Source: Martinezella multihospitum (GTDB taxonomy: Bacteria > Pseudomonadota > Alphaproteobacteria > Rhizobiales > Rhizobiaceae). Taken from it: a DNA stretch of 64,000 nt. The first letter of the stretch is position 1. Every line of letters starts with the position of its first letter. The stretch covers positions 1,006,530 to 1,070,529 of the forward strand of contig NZ_FMAG01000001.1 in assembly GCF_900094585.1 (NCBI RefSeq), in the 5' to 3' direction. The notes under the pieces are model-generated. The model searched no databases. It was given only the letters and a program-made list of their open reading frames with translations, and had not been told where the DNA came from. Below, piece by piece: positions 6,832 to 15,756 of the stretch. Made by a program: the position numbers and the translations under genes.

Positions 6832-8889
6832 ATGAACATCATGGCAAACCAGCCGCGCCGGCTTGAAAGCTATGTCGGAGGTACCTGGGTCGCCGGCGCC
6901 AAGGAAGGCGTGCCGCTGCTTGATGCGTCGACCGGTGTGCCCGTTGCGTCAATCGATTCCTCCGGCATCGATTTCAAGCAGACACTGGCGCATGGTCGCG
7001 ACAAGGGCGGTCCGGCGCTCAGACGCATGTCCTTCCATGAGCGCGCCGCAATGCTGAAGGCGCTCGGACAGGCTCTGCTCGAGAGGAAGGAAGAGTTCTA
7101 TGCGCTCTCGACGGCAACGGGCGCCACGCGGGCCGATAGCTGGGTCGATATCGAAGGTGGCATCGGAACGCTGCTGTCCTACGCTTCCAAGGGCCGGCGC
7201 GAGCTGCCGAATGCGCGCGTGCTGCTCGATGGCGACGTGGAGCAGCTCTCCAAGGATCAGAGCTTTTCCGCGCAGCATATTCTAAGCCCGCTGCAGGGTG
7301 TTGCCGTTCACATCAACGCCTTCAACTTCCCCTGCTGGGGCATGCTGGAAAAGATGGCGCCGACCTTGCTTGCCGGCGTTCCCGCCATTGTCAAGCCGGC
7401 GAGCCAGACCGCTTACCTCACCGAACTCATGGTTCGCCGCATCATCGAGACCGGCCTGCTGCCGGAAGGTGCGCTGCAGCTTGTCTGCGGTTCGGTCGGC
7501 GATCTCCTTGATCATGTCGAAGGCCAGGATGTCGTTACCTTCACCGGTTCCGCAGCGACCGGCCAGCGTCTCAAGACGCATAAGGCTATCATCGAAAACT
7601 CCGTTCGCTTCACCATGGAGGCAGATAGCCTCAATGCGGCCGTTCTTGGCCTTGATGCCGGCCCCGGCACGGAGGAGTTCGATCTCTTCGTCAAGGAAGT
7701 CGCCCGCGAGATGACCGTGAAGGCCGGTCAAAAATGCACGGCCATCCGCCGTGTCATTGCGCCCCGTGCCTATAGCGAGGCGCTGATATCGGCCCTGAAC
7801 GATCGTCTCGGCAAGACGGCCATCGGTAATCCGGCCGATGAGACTGTTCGCATGGGACCGCTTGCAAGCCTCGACCAACGCGAGGAAGTGCGCGCCCGCA
7901 TTCGGGATCTTGCCACCGAAGCGGAGATCGTCGGCGGCGATCCCGACAACCCGCGCATCCTGTCCGGCGATGCCAGCGCAGGCGCCTTTCTCAATCCCGT
8001 TCTGCTTTATTGCGACAAGCCGGGCGCGGCGCGTGCCATCCACGATGTCGAGGCCTTCGGCCCCGTCAGCACTGTCATGCCCTATGACACCGCGGAAGAG
8101 GCGGTCGATCTGGCGCGGCGCGGCAAGGGCAGCCTCGTTGCCTCCGTTTTCACCAATGACCCGCATTTCGCCGAGGAGGTGGTTCTAGGTCTGGCACCGT
8201 TCCATGGCCGCGTGATGATCGGCAACCGCTTGAGCGCCAAGAGCTCCACGGGCCATGGTTCACCCTTGCCGGGCCTCGTCCACGGTGGTCCCGGCCGCGC
8301 CGGCGGCGGCGAGGAACTGGGCGGTATCCGTGGCGTGAAGCATTATATGCAGCGCACAGCAGTTCAGGGCACTCCACGTCTGCTCTCCGCTGTGACGGGA
8401 CGCTGGATGAATGGTGCGGATGCCCACAGCGGCAGCGAACATCCTTTCCGCAAATCGCTGGCCGAGTTGAAGATCGGCGACCAGCTCATCACCGCCACGC
8501 GCACGGTCACGCTCGACGATATCGAGCACTTTGCCAACTTCACTGGCGACACTTTTTACGCCCATATGGATGAGGAGGCCGCCAAGGCAAATCCGTTCTT
8601 CGAAGGCCGCGTGGCGCATGGCTATCTGATCGTCTCCTTCGCCGCTGGCCTTTTCGTCGATCCCGCTCCCGGCCCGGTGCTGGCAAATTATGGTGTCGAC
8701 AACTTGCGCTTCCTGACACCGGTCAATCCGGGTGATACGCTCCAGGTGCAGTTGACCTGCAAGGAAATCAATCCCCGTGCCAATGCCGAGCATGGCGAGG
8801 TGCGCTGGGATTGCAAGGTAACGAACCAGCTGGATGCCGTCGTCGCGCAATATGACGTTCTGACGATGGTGGCGAAAACGAGAGAGTGA
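6832..8889 (+). CDS. paaZ: bifunctional oxepin-CoA hydrolase / 3-oxo-5,6-dehydrosuberyl-CoA semialdehyde dehydrogenase PaaZ
   Basis: A 685-residue two-domain enzyme of full length. Residues 1-520 are an aldehyde dehydrogenase with the general-base glutamate in FTMEADSLNAAVLG and the catalytic cysteine in KAGQKCTAIRRV. Residues 535-685 are a MaoC-type hydratase (FTGDTFYAHMD with the Asp/His pair, and GRVAHGYLIVSF). PaaZ opens the oxepin ring and oxidises the resulting aldehyde, preventing its spontaneous dead-end cyclisation. It lies 69 bases after the extra PaaA/C-like gene, with AAGGAAA before the ATG. An ATG three codons later (4th residue) is an alternative start. Confidence 0.96.
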   Translation: MNIMANQPRRLESYVGGTWVAGAKEGVPLLDASTGVPVASIDSSGIDFKQTLAHGRDKGGPALRRMSFHERAAMLKALGQALLERKEEFYALSTATGATRADSWVDIEGGIGTLLSYASKGRRELPNARVLLDGDVEQLSKDQSFSAQHILSPLQGVAVHINAFNFPCWGMLEKMAPTLLAGVPAIVKPASQTAYLTELMVRRIIETGLLPEGALQLVCGSVGDLLDHVEGQDVVTFTGSAATGQRLKTHKAIIENSVRFTMEADSLNAAVLGLDAGPGTEEFDLFVKEVAREMTVKAGQKCTAIRRVIAPRAYSEALISALNDRLGKTAIGNPADETVRMGPLASLDQREEVRARIRDLATEAEIVGGDPDNPRILSGDASAGAFLNPVLLYCDKPGAARAIHDVEAFGPVSTVMPYDTAEEAVDLARRGKGSLVASVFTNDPHFAEEVVLGLAPFHGRVMIGNRLSAKSSTGHGSPLPGLVHGGPGRAGGGEELGGIRGVKHYMQRTAVQGTPRLLSAVTGRWMNGADAHSGSEHPFRKSLAELKIGDQLITATRTVTLDDIEHFANFTGDTFYAHMDEEAAKANPFFEGRVAHGYLIVSFAAGLFVDPAPGPVLANYGVDNLRFLTPVNPGDTLQVQLTCKEINPRANAEHGEVRWDCKVTNQLDAVVAQYDVLTMVAKTRE

Positions 8890-8893
8890 GCGC

Positions 8894-9412
8894 ATGACGA
8901 CAATCGAGCAAGACCCGCATCGCCTGGAAATGACCGTTCTGATGACGCCTGACATGGCGAATTTCAGCGGCAAGGTGCATGGCGGCGCCCTTCTGAACCT
9001 GCTCGATCGCGTCGCCTTCTCCTGTGCATCGCGCTATTCCAAGCAATATGCGGTGACGCTCTCGGTCGATCAGGTGTTGTTCAAGGAGCCGATCAATGTC
9101 GGCGAACTCGTCACCTTCCGCGCCTCGATCAACGATACGGGTCGCACGTCAATGGAAGTCGGCATCCGGGTCGAGGCGGAAAATATCCGTTCCGGCGAGC
9201 GCCGCCACACCAATTCCTGCTATTTCACCATGGTGGCCGTCGATGAAGCGGGCCGTCCGGTCCGCGTGCCGGAACTGGTACCGGCAACGCTGGTCGATAT
9301 CCGCCGCCACAAGGCCGCCCAGCTTCGCCGCACCTTGCGCCGCGAATTCGCGCAGCGGCTCGAAGCGGTGGCGGAGACCGGCCGCGACGTCGAAGGATTG
9401 GGAGCCGGCTGA
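8894..9412 (+). CDS. hotdog-fold acyl-CoA thioesterase
   Basis: A 172-residue protein with a single hotdog domain of the YciA/BFIT acyl-CoA thioesterase type. Landmarks are MTPDMANFSGKVHGGALLNL (the catalytic-site helix), YAVTLSVDQVLFKEPINVGE and HTNSCYFTMVAVDE. It starts four bases after paaZ and ends directly against the paaY ATG, so it is a true member of the operon. A second, unrelated paa thioesterase (paaI) lies at 12189. Such enzymes rescue CoA from blocked pathway intermediates; the exact substrate is unknown. Confidence 0.88.
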   Translation: MTTIEQDPHRLEMTVLMTPDMANFSGKVHGGALLNLLDRVAFSCASRYSKQYAVTLSVDQVLFKEPINVGELVTFRASINDTGRTSMEVGIRVEAENIRSGERRHTNSCYFTMVAVDEAGRPVRVPELVPATLVDIRRHKAAQLRRTLRREFAQRLEAVAETGRDVEGLGAG

Positions 9413-10027
9413 ATGGCGCAGATCTATTCCTATGACGGCGTGATCCCGGTCATCGATCCCGCAGCCTTCGTGCATCCGGCTGCAACCGTCATCGGCGACG
9501 TCATCATCGGTCCCGCCTGCTATGTCGGGCCGGGCGCCGTGCTGCGCGGCGATTTCGGGCGCATCGTGCTCGAGCGCGGCTCGAACGTGCAGGAGACCTG
9601 CGTCGTACATAGCTTCCCGAATCTTGAGGTCACCATCGGCGAGGCGGGGCATATCGGCCACGGCGCGGTGCTGCATGGCTGCAAGATCGGCGCCAATGCC
9701 ATGGTCGGCATGAATGCCGTCATCATGGACGAGGCCGTTATCGGCGAGAATGCCATCGTCGCCGCCATGGCTTTCGTCAAGGCCGGTGCCGAAATCCCGG
9801 CAAACAGCCTGGCCGTCGGCTCGCCGGCGCGTGTCGTGCGCGAACTCACGGCGGACGAGATCGCATGGAAGCGCCAGGGCACCGCCATCTATCAGCGTCT
9901 GGCGCTGGAGGCGAAGGAAAAGCTGGTGGCCGTCGAGCCGCTGGCTGCGCCCGAACCGGATCGCCGGCGCATCCGCGCGCCGGAATATGACCCGCTTATC
10001 CTCGAACGGATGAAGCTCGGCGACTGA
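9413..10027 (+). CDS. paaY: PaaY, hexapeptide-repeat (gamma-carbonic-anhydrase-like) protein
   Basis: A 204-residue left-handed beta-helix protein. Hexapeptide repeats fill residues 15-140 (PAATVIGDVIIGPACYVGPG, then VTIGEAGHIGHGAVLHGCKI). The metal-binding histidines of the gamma-carbonic-anhydrase fold are present in VVHSFPN, GHIGHGAVLHG. PaaY is a CoA-thioester hydrolase associated with the paa pathway in other bacteria. The ATG follows the preceding stop without any gap (TGAATG). The gene ends nine bases from the end of the converging paaR. Confidence 0.92.
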   Translation: MAQIYSYDGVIPVIDPAAFVHPAATVIGDVIIGPACYVGPGAVLRGDFGRIVLERGSNVQETCVVHSFPNLEVTIGEAGHIGHGAVLHGCKIGANAMVGMNAVIMDEAVIGENAIVAAMAFVKAGAEIPANSLAVGSPARVVRELTADEIAWKRQGTAIYQRLALEAKEKLVAVEPLAAPEPDRRRIRAPEYDPLILERMKLGD

Positions 10028-10036
10028 GGCGCGATA

Positions 10037-10633
10037 TCAGCGGACGGCCTTGACCCCTTCAAGGATGAGGGTGGTGGCGATGTCGGCATATTCGTCGCGG
10101 GTGATCGGGCCATTGGGACGGAACCACATGTAGACCCAGTTCATCATGCCGAAGAGCGACATGGTGACGGGCATCAGCAATGGCCTGTTCTTGTTGAGAT
10201 CCGGGTTGAGGTCTTGGATCACACTGGAGAAGCGCTTGACGATGCGCCGCTCGATCGTCCTGATCTCCGAAAGCTGCTCCTGCGAGAGAGCATGCGTGCC
10301 GTTGAGCTGAACCTGATGTTCGTTGTCTGCGCCCTCATAGTTTTTCAACACGGCTTTCACGAGCAGGCGCAGCCGTTCCTGTGGCGTTACATCGGTGCGA
10401 TCGGCTGCTTCGATCGCACTTTCCAGCTCAGTCAGATGCGTCTGCACGATATCGAAGATCAGTGCATCTCTGCCGGGATAGTAATGATAGAGCAGGGCCT
10501 TCGAGACATTGCTGTGTGAGGCGATCATCGACATGGAGGCTTTCTCCATGCCGACCTCGGCAAAGACCGCCGCGGCGCTTGCCAAGATGCCACGCTGTTT
10601 TTCCTCGAAATCAACTGCGCGCGTGCGTGCCAT
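10037..10633 (-). CDS. paaR: TetR-family regulator PaaR
   Basis: A 198-residue TetR protein. The N-terminal helix-turn-helix (about residues 10-60) reads GILASAAAVFAEVGMEKASM, then HSNVSKALLYHYYPGRDAL. The C-terminal ligand domain ends RDEYADIATTLILEGVKAVR. It is encoded inside the paa cluster, downstream of and in the same direction as paaK. TetR-type PaaR proteins are reported to govern phenylacetate genes in betaproteobacteria; I use the name by family and context. Two matching TetR-like operators in the cluster (2060-2076 and 13467-13482) are its likely targets. Confidence 0.82.
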   Translation of the reverse strand: MARTRAVDFEEKQRGILASAAAVFAEVGMEKASMSMIASHSNVSKALLYHYYPGRDALIFDIVQTHLTELESAIEAADRTDVTPQERLRLLVKAVLKNYEGADNEHQVQLNGTHALSQEQLSEIRTIERRIVKRFSSVIQDLNPDLNKNRPLLMPVTMSLFGMMNWVYMWFRPNGPITRDEYADIATTLILEGVKAVR

Positions 10634-10736
10634 GTGGTCCTGCTCTGCTCATTTCCGATCGATATTAACTGTGCCTGGCGGCCGATCCTTCCTATACACG
10701 ATCAAATCCTTGCCAAGCTATCCTGTACGACACCAA

Positions 10737-12047
10737 TCATTCTTTCGGGCGGTTGTCGACGACGCGCTTTGCCTTGCCCTCGGAACGCGCGACGCTGCCC
10801 GGCGGATGCACGGTGATCTTCGTCGAGACACCGACCACGCTCTTGATGTGGTGGGTGAGTTCCTTTGCGGAAACGTCGCGCGCAGTTTCGTCGGCCGCTT
10901 CCAGGGTGCATTCGACATGAACGGTCATGTTGTCCATGCGGCCGGAGCGCGTCAGCTCGATCTGGAAGTGCGGCGCAAGCCCGCGACATTTCAGGATCTG
11001 CTCCTCGATCTGCGTCGGGAAGACGTTGACGCCGCGCAGGATCATCATGTCGTCCGAACGACCCGTGACCTTTTCCATACGGCGCATGGAGCGAGCCGTG
11101 CCGGGCAGCAGCCGCGTCAGGTCGCGGGTTCGGTAGCGGATGATCGGCAGGCCCTCCTTGGTGAGCGTGGTGAAGACCAGTTCGCCGATCTCGCCGTCAG
11201 GCAGCACCTCGCCGCTGACCGGATCGATGATTTCCGGATAGAAATGGTCTTCCCAGATATGCAGGCCATCCTTGCTCTCGACGCATTCATTGGCGACGCC
11301 CGGCCCCATGACCTCCGAGAGGCCGTAAATGTCGACGGCATGCATGTCGAAGGCCTGCTCGATTTCCTCGCGCATGGCGTTGGTCCATGGTTCGGCGCCA
11401 AAGATGCCGACGGCGAGCGAGCTTTCACAGGGGTCGAGGCCCTGGCGGCGGAATTCATCGAGGATCGACAGCATGTAGGAGGGTGTCACCATGATGATGC
11501 GCGGCTTGAAATCCTGGATCAGCGTCACCTGCCGTTCCGTCATGCCGCCGGAGATCGGCACGACCGTGCAGCCGAGTTTTTCGGCGCCATAATGGGCGCC
11601 GAGGCCGCCGGTGAACAGGCCGTAGCCGTAAGCAATGTGCACTAGATCGCCGGCCCGTCCACCGGATGCGCGGATACAGCGGGCGACGAGCGTCGCCCAG
11701 GTATCGATGTCCTTGGCCGTATAGCCGACGACGGTCGGCTTGCCGGTCGTGCCGGAGGAGGCATGGATGCGGGCTAGCTTCTCGCGCGGCACGGCGAACA
11801 TGCCGAAAGGATAGGTGTCGCGAAGGTCCTTTTTCGTCGTGAAGGGAAATTTGGCGAGGTCTGATAACCTCTTAAGATCGGAGGGATGCACGCCAGCTTC
11901 GTCGAAGCGCTGCCGGTAAAAGGGAGAATTCTCGTAAGCATGGGTCAGCGACCATTTCATGCGTTTGAGCTGCAATGCGGAAATCTCGTCGCGCGATGCC
12001 GTCTCGATTGCGTCGAGTTCGCCGGCGCGCGGGAAAAGGTTTTCCAT
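10737..12047 (-). CDS. paaK: phenylacetate-CoA ligase PaaK
   Basis: A 436-residue adenylate-forming enzyme that activates phenylacetate with ATP and CoA, the first step of the pathway. Motifs: the phosphate loop HASSGTTGKPTVVGYT (about residue 95), YGLSEVMGPGVANE (about 245) and the C-terminal hinge TGRSDDMMILRGVNVFPTQI (about 325). Length matches characterised PaaK proteins (430-440). It reads towards paaR, 103 bases away, and lies downstream of paaI and paaG on the same strand. The upstream gap contains a dispersed repeat, so it may have its own promoter. Confidence 0.96.
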   Translation of the reverse strand: MENLFPRAGELDAIETASRDEISALQLKRMKWSLTHAYENSPFYRQRFDEAGVHPSDLKRLSDLAKFPFTTKKDLRDTYPFGMFAVPREKLARIHASSGTTGKPTVVGYTAKDIDTWATLVARCIRASGGRAGDLVHIAYGYGLFTGGLGAHYGAEKLGCTVVPISGGMTERQVTLIQDFKPRIIMVTPSYMLSILDEFRRQGLDPCESSLAVGIFGAEPWTNAMREEIEQAFDMHAVDIYGLSEVMGPGVANECVESKDGLHIWEDHFYPEIIDPVSGEVLPDGEIGELVFTTLTKEGLPIIRYRTRDLTRLLPGTARSMRRMEKVTGRSDDMMILRGVNVFPTQIEEQILKCRGLAPHFQIELTRSGRMDNMTVHVECTLEAADETARDVSAKELTHHIKSVVGVSTKITVHPPGSVARSEGKAKRVVDNRPKE

Positions 12048-12066
12048 GAATGTCTCCTCCAGAAAT

Positions 12067-12165
12067 GCCAGAGCGTTTCCGCTTCTCCTCGAAAGGCAGA
12101 AAACTCTATCCTCTTGTTTCCTCGCGCATTCTCGACGAAAAGCCGCTCGCTTTTCCTGGGAATGC
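12067..12165. repeat. dispersed ~100 bp palindromic repeat, copy 1
   Basis: The reverse strand runs GCATTCCCAGGAAAAG... GAGGATAGAGTTTTC... GCGGAAACGCTCTGGC. It aligns over its whole length with the forward strand at 49150-49252, which begins GCATTTCCAGG and ends AAGTTCTGGC. The unit contains inverted stretches around GAAAAG/CTTTTC. It fills the paaI-paaK gap. It resembles the short intergenic repeat families common in rhizobial genomes; it carries no gene. Confidence 0.75.
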
Positions 12166-12188
12166 CTTGGGCGCTGCCGGTGTGAACC

Positions 12189-12632
12189 TTATTCCGACAA
12201 CAGCGTACCCTTGACCGTTCGCGAGTGGCCGCGGAATTCCGCGATCTGCTCGCCTTCCTGATTGGTGATTGCGATATCGTAGATGCCGCCACGCCCTCGG
12301 CGCGACACCTCCCGCGCCGTCGCCTTCAGCCGGTCGCCCTTGAAAATCGGCGCGATGTAGGTCACCGAACAGTGCTGGGCGACGGTGCGCTGGTTGTAGC
12401 TGTTGCAGGCGAATGCGAACGCCGAGTCGGCAAGCGTGAAGATGTAGCCGCCATGGCAGGTGCCGTGACCGTTCGTCATTGCCTCGGTGATTACCATCGA
12501 GAGCGTAGCCTCCCCCGGTGCTACGGCAAGCAACTCCATGCCGAGATGGCGGCTGGCATTGTCTTCGTCCCACATGGCTCTCGCACAGGCTTCCGCAAGC
12601 GCCTGCGGGGAAAGGCTTTGAACTGTGCTCAT
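12189..12632 (-). CDS. paaI: PaaI-type hydroxyphenylacetyl-CoA thioesterase
   Basis: A 147-residue hotdog-fold protein starting MSTVQSLSPQALAEACARAM. The PaaI signature MTNGHGTCHGGYIFTLADSAFAFACN (in two pieces here: GHGTCHGGYIFTLADSAFAF) marks the active site. PaaI hydrolyses stalled CoA thioesters of the pathway, mainly hydroxylated phenylacetyl-CoA. The ATG at 12632 overlaps the paaG stop by four bases (ATGA), so I reject the much longer open frame that runs upstream through paaG. Expressed with paaG. Confidence 0.93.
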   Translation of the reverse strand: MSTVQSLSPQALAEACARAMWDEDNASRHLGMELLAVAPGEATLSMVITEAMTNGHGTCHGGYIFTLADSAFAFACNSYNQRTVAQHCSVTYIAPIFKGDRLKATAREVSRRGRGGIYDIAITNQEGEQIAEFRGHSRTVKGTLLSE

Positions 12633-13417
12633 CGGCCCTTGAACTCCGGCTTGCGCTTTTCGAGGAAGGCCGTGACACCCTCGGCATAATCGGCGCTGCG
12701 GCCGGCCTCGCGCTGAAGGTCGCGCTCGAGATCGAGCTGCTCGTCGAGCGAGTTTGTCGCTGCCGCCTGAATGGCGCGCTTCGTCAGGCCGAGGCCCTTG
12801 GTCGGACCGGCCGCGAGCCGGGCGGCAAGCTCCGCTGCCTCTTCCATCAGCTTGTCGTCGTCCACTACGCGCCAGATCAGGCCCCAGCCGGCTGCCGTTT
12901 CGGCATCCAGCGGTTCGGCGGTCAGCGCCAGCGCCTTGGCGCGGGCTTCGCCGATAAGCCGCGGCAGGTTCCAGGTGCCGCCGGAATCCGGCACGAGGCC
13001 GATTTTCGCGAAGGCCTGGATGAAGCGGGCGGAGCGGGCGGCAAGCGTAATATCGCAGGCAAAGGCGATATTGGCGCCAGCGCCGGCGGCCACGCCATTG
13101 ACCGCGCAGATCACTGGCTTTTCCAGGCTGCGAATGAGGCGCAGCAGGGGATTGTAGAAAGTCTCGATCGTATGGCCGAGATCGGGCGTGCCCTTGCGCG
13201 GATCGCGGTCGCCGAGATCCTGGCCGGCCGAGAAGCCACGCCCCGCTCCCGTCAGGAGGACCGCGCGCACGTCTGCGTCCTGATGCGCACGCTCGAAGCC
13301 GGCACGCAGCGCAAGGTGCATTTCCTCGTTGAAGGAATTGAGTTTGTCGGGTCGATTGAGCGTGAGGCTTAAGACGCCATCGGCAAGCGCCGACAGAATG
13401 GTGTCGGATTCGGACAT
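12629..13417 (-). CDS. paaG: PaaG, 1,2-epoxyphenylacetyl-CoA isomerase (enoyl-CoA hydratase family)
   Basis: A 262-residue crotonase-fold protein, the same length as Escherichia coli PaaG. It has the oxyanion segments GAGRGFSAGQDLGDRD (about residue 60) and NGVAAGAGANIAFACD (about 105), and GLVPDSGGTWNLPRLIGEAR (about 140) with the acidic catalytic position. PaaG turns the epoxide into oxepin-CoA and also moves a double bond later. The ATG at 13417 is set by GGGGAGGAATC; 22 further in-frame residues upstream lie in the promoter and are rejected. It diverges from the gene at 13513. Confidence 0.93.
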   Translation of the reverse strand: MSESDTILSALADGVLSLTLNRPDKLNSFNEEMHLALRAGFERAHQDADVRAVLLTGAGRGFSAGQDLGDRDPRKGTPDLGHTIETFYNPLLRLIRSLEKPVICAVNGVAAGAGANIAFACDITLAARSARFIQAFAKIGLVPDSGGTWNLPRLIGEARAKALALTAEPLDAETAAGWGLIWRVVDDDKLMEEAAELAARLAAGPTKGLGLTKRAIQAAATNSLDEQLDLERDLQREAGRSADYAEGVTAFLEKRKPEFKGR

Positions 13418-13458
13418 GATTCCTCCCCGTCGCCCTTCCGATGGCGACCACAAAACTC

Positions 13459-13490
13459 TTGCATAAACCGACCGGTCAGTCAATTATAAA
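13459..13490. promoter_or_regulatory. divergent paaG / paaF-paaH promoter with TetR-type operator
   Basis: AACCGACCGGTCAGTCA (13466-13482) matches the operator at 2060-2076 at 15 of 17 bases. It sits between TTGCAT (13459-13464) and ATTATA (13483-13488), a possible plus-strand promoter with an 18-base spacer. A bound TetR protein would block RNA polymerase in both directions. Promoter boxes are weak matches; the operator similarity is the stronger evidence. Confidence 0.55.
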
Positions 13491-13512
13491 AGCGATGACT
13501 GGGAGGAAGATC

Positions 13513-15576
13513 ATGACCGTCACCATCACGCATGAAGGCGCAATCGCCGTCGTCACCATCGATAATCCGCCTGTCAATGCGTTGTCGCAAGGATTGCGCC
13601 AGGCGCTGATGGAGGCGGTTTCGGCAATCGATGCGGATGCGACCACAAGCGCCGCCGTTCTCATCTGCGCCGGTCGCACCTTCATTGCCGGGGCTGACGT
13701 CAGCGAATTCGGCAAGCTGCCGGCTCCACCGCATCTTCCCGATATCGTCGCGGCGATCGAGGGGTCGAGAAAGCCCTGGGTGGCGGCGATCCATGGCAGT
13801 GCGCTTGGCAGCGGCCTCGAAGTGGCGCTCGGCTGCGCCTATCGCGTTGCCGTCGCCTCCGCAAACCTCGGCCTGCCGGAGGTGAAACTCGGTATCATTC
13901 CGGGTGCCGGCGGCACGGTTCGCCTGCCAAGGTTGATCGGTGCGGCCGCCGCCGTCGATCTGGTGACAAGCGGCGATCCAGTCGATGCGCGAAAGGCGCT
14001 GGCACTCGGTCTCGTCGACGCTGTTGTCGAGGGTGAACTGTTATTGGCTGCTATCGCGTTTGCTCGCGAGATTGCCGACAAGCCGAGACCGCAGCGGATA
14101 TCGGAGCGCACCGTTCCGCCAGTTGAAAATGGCTTCTGGGAGCGCGCGGGGAAGGCCGTTATGGCCAAAGCGAAGCGGGAAATTGCCCCGCTTCGTGCAC
14201 TTGCTTGTATCCGCGAGGCAAGCGAGGCAGATTTTGCGACAGCGACGGCCTTCGAGCGAGAGATGTTTCTGGAGCTTCGCGGTTCTACACAAGCGGCGGC
14301 CTTGCGTCATGTCTTCTTCGCCGAGCGGGCCGCATACCGCCCATCGGATATTGCCGGCGTGATGCCACGGAACATTCGCTCCGCCGCCGTCGTTGGAGGC
14401 GGCACAATGGGAGCGGGCATAGCGGCCGCCCTCAGGGATGCCGGCCTGCCGGTCGTTCTGATCGAACGCGATCAAGCCGCGGTCGAGCGGGGCCTTGCCA
14501 ATATCAGGCAGATATTCGAGGGTTCCGTAAAACGGGGCCGCATGTCGCCCGCCGTCGCGACCGAGCGAATGGCGGGTGTCGTCGGTACGAACGATTATGA
14601 TCAACTCGCCGACACCGATCTCGTCATCGAGGTGGTTTTCGAGGATCTCGCTGTGAAGCGAGCTGTCTTCGGCCGATTGGCTGAGGTTTGTCGAGCCGAT
14701 ACGGTGCTTGCCACCAACACGTCCTATCTAGATCCGGAAGAGATCGGCGAAGGACTTACGCAGCCGGAGCGCTTCCTGGGGCTGCATTTCTTCAGTCCCG
14801 CCCATGTCATGAAGCTTCTGGAGATTGTGCCGACTAGGAAGACGGCCACGGAAATCCTGGCGACTGGCTTTGCACTTGCTCGCCTGCTCGGGAAAATTCC
14901 GGTCCGTACCGGCATTTGCGACGGATTCATCGGCAACCGCATCCTGAAGGTGACGCGGATGCAGGCGGAACGGTTGCTGCTTTCCGGCGGCATGCCAGAG
15001 GCGGTTGATGCCGCCATGCGCGCCTTCGGCTTGCCGATGGGGCCTTTCGAGGCGCAGGATCTTGGTGGGCTCGATATTGCAGCCTTCCAGCGCAAGGCCG
15101 CGCACGCACGCGGCGAAACGCCCTTTGCTCCCGTCGCCGACCGGCTCTGCGCCATGGGGCGTCTCGGTCAGAAAACAGGTGGCGGCTGGTACGATTATCA
15201 GCCCGGCGAGCGCACAGCAAAGCCGTCAGATATCGTGACCGCCATCATTGCGGAAGAAGCCTCGGGATGGTCGCAAAAGATCTGGGGCGAGGCGGCGATA
15301 GCCGACGCCATCGTCCTGCCGATGGTGAACGAGGCGGCGCTGATCCTCGACGAGGGCATTGCGACCCGCGCCGCCGATATCGATCTCGTCAAGATCCATG
15401 GTTATGGCTTCCCACGCTGGCGCGGTGGCCCGATGCATTATGCGCAAACCCGCGGCCTTGCCGAAATCGTTGCCGTGCTGGATCGGCTTTCCATCTCGGG
15501 TCTTGCAGAACCGCCATGTGATGCCCTGCGTCGGGCGGCGGAAGATGGCAGCTTCCAGTCGCGTGAAAGGCGTTAG
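13513..15576 (+). CDS. fused enoyl-CoA hydratase / 3-hydroxyacyl-CoA dehydrogenase (PaaF + PaaH functions)
   Basis: A 687-residue protein. Residues 1-260 are a crotonase domain (CAGRTFIAGADVSEFGKLP and LPEVKLGIIPGAGGTVRLPR, with the catalytic Glu before KLGIIPG). From about residue 290 comes the NAD-binding fold (VVGGGTMGAGIAAALRDAG), then LHFFSPAHVMKLLEIVPTRK with the catalytic His, and two C-terminal dehydrogenase domains to the end. In the paa pathway these would hydrate 2,3-dehydroadipyl-CoA and oxidise 3-hydroxyadipyl-CoA, normally done by separate PaaF and PaaH. The architecture also equals FadJ, so a role in fatty-acid oxidation is possible. The ATG at 13513 has GGGAGGAAG before it. 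Confidence 0.88.
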   Translation: MTVTITHEGAIAVVTIDNPPVNALSQGLRQALMEAVSAIDADATTSAAVLICAGRTFIAGADVSEFGKLPAPPHLPDIVAAIEGSRKPWVAAIHGSALGSGLEVALGCAYRVAVASANLGLPEVKLGIIPGAGGTVRLPRLIGAAAAVDLVTSGDPVDARKALALGLVDAVVEGELLLAAIAFAREIADKPRPQRISERTVPPVENGFWERAGKAVMAKAKREIAPLRALACIREASEADFATATAFEREMFLELRGSTQAAALRHVFFAERAAYRPSDIAGVMPRNIRSAAVVGGGTMGAGIAAALRDAGLPVVLIERDQAAVERGLANIRQIFEGSVKRGRMSPAVATERMAGVVGTNDYDQLADTDLVIEVVFEDLAVKRAVFGRLAEVCRADTVLATNTSYLDPEEIGEGLTQPERFLGLHFFSPAHVMKLLEIVPTRKTATEILATGFALARLLGKIPVRTGICDGFIGNRILKVTRMQAERLLLSGGMPEAVDAAMRAFGLPMGPFEAQDLGGLDIAAFQRKAAHARGETPFAPVADRLCAMGRLGQKTGGGWYDYQPGERTAKPSDIVTAIIAEEASGWSQKIWGEAAIADAIVLPMVNEAALILDEGIATRAADIDLVKIHGYGFPRWRGGPMHYAQTRGLAEIVAVLDRLSISGLAEPPCDALRRAAEDGSFQSRERR

Positions 15577-15756
15577 CGCACCGAATGTCCGCAAACTCCT
15601 GCATGCCGACAAGGGAGGCCGCGGGAGCGGTTGAATCTCTGCCTTGCTCAGTGCCCTTCGATTCTAAGGGGTGCTCGCGGCCGTGCAATCTGGCGGAATC
15701 GATATATTGAAGCCTGGCTCCAAGGTGTTTTGTTAAGGCAAAATTTGGAGAGGCCG

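Noticed and set aside
12189..13451. 420-codon reverse frame through paaI and paaG
   Set aside because: Only its last 148 codons are paaI; the rest is paaG read in another frame, and paaI has its own ATG overlapping the paaG stop.
15728..15743. TTTTG-N6-CAAAA before luxI as a possible lux box
   Set aside because: Arms are only five bases and the geometry is not CTG-N10-CAG; it also overlaps the ribosome-site region.
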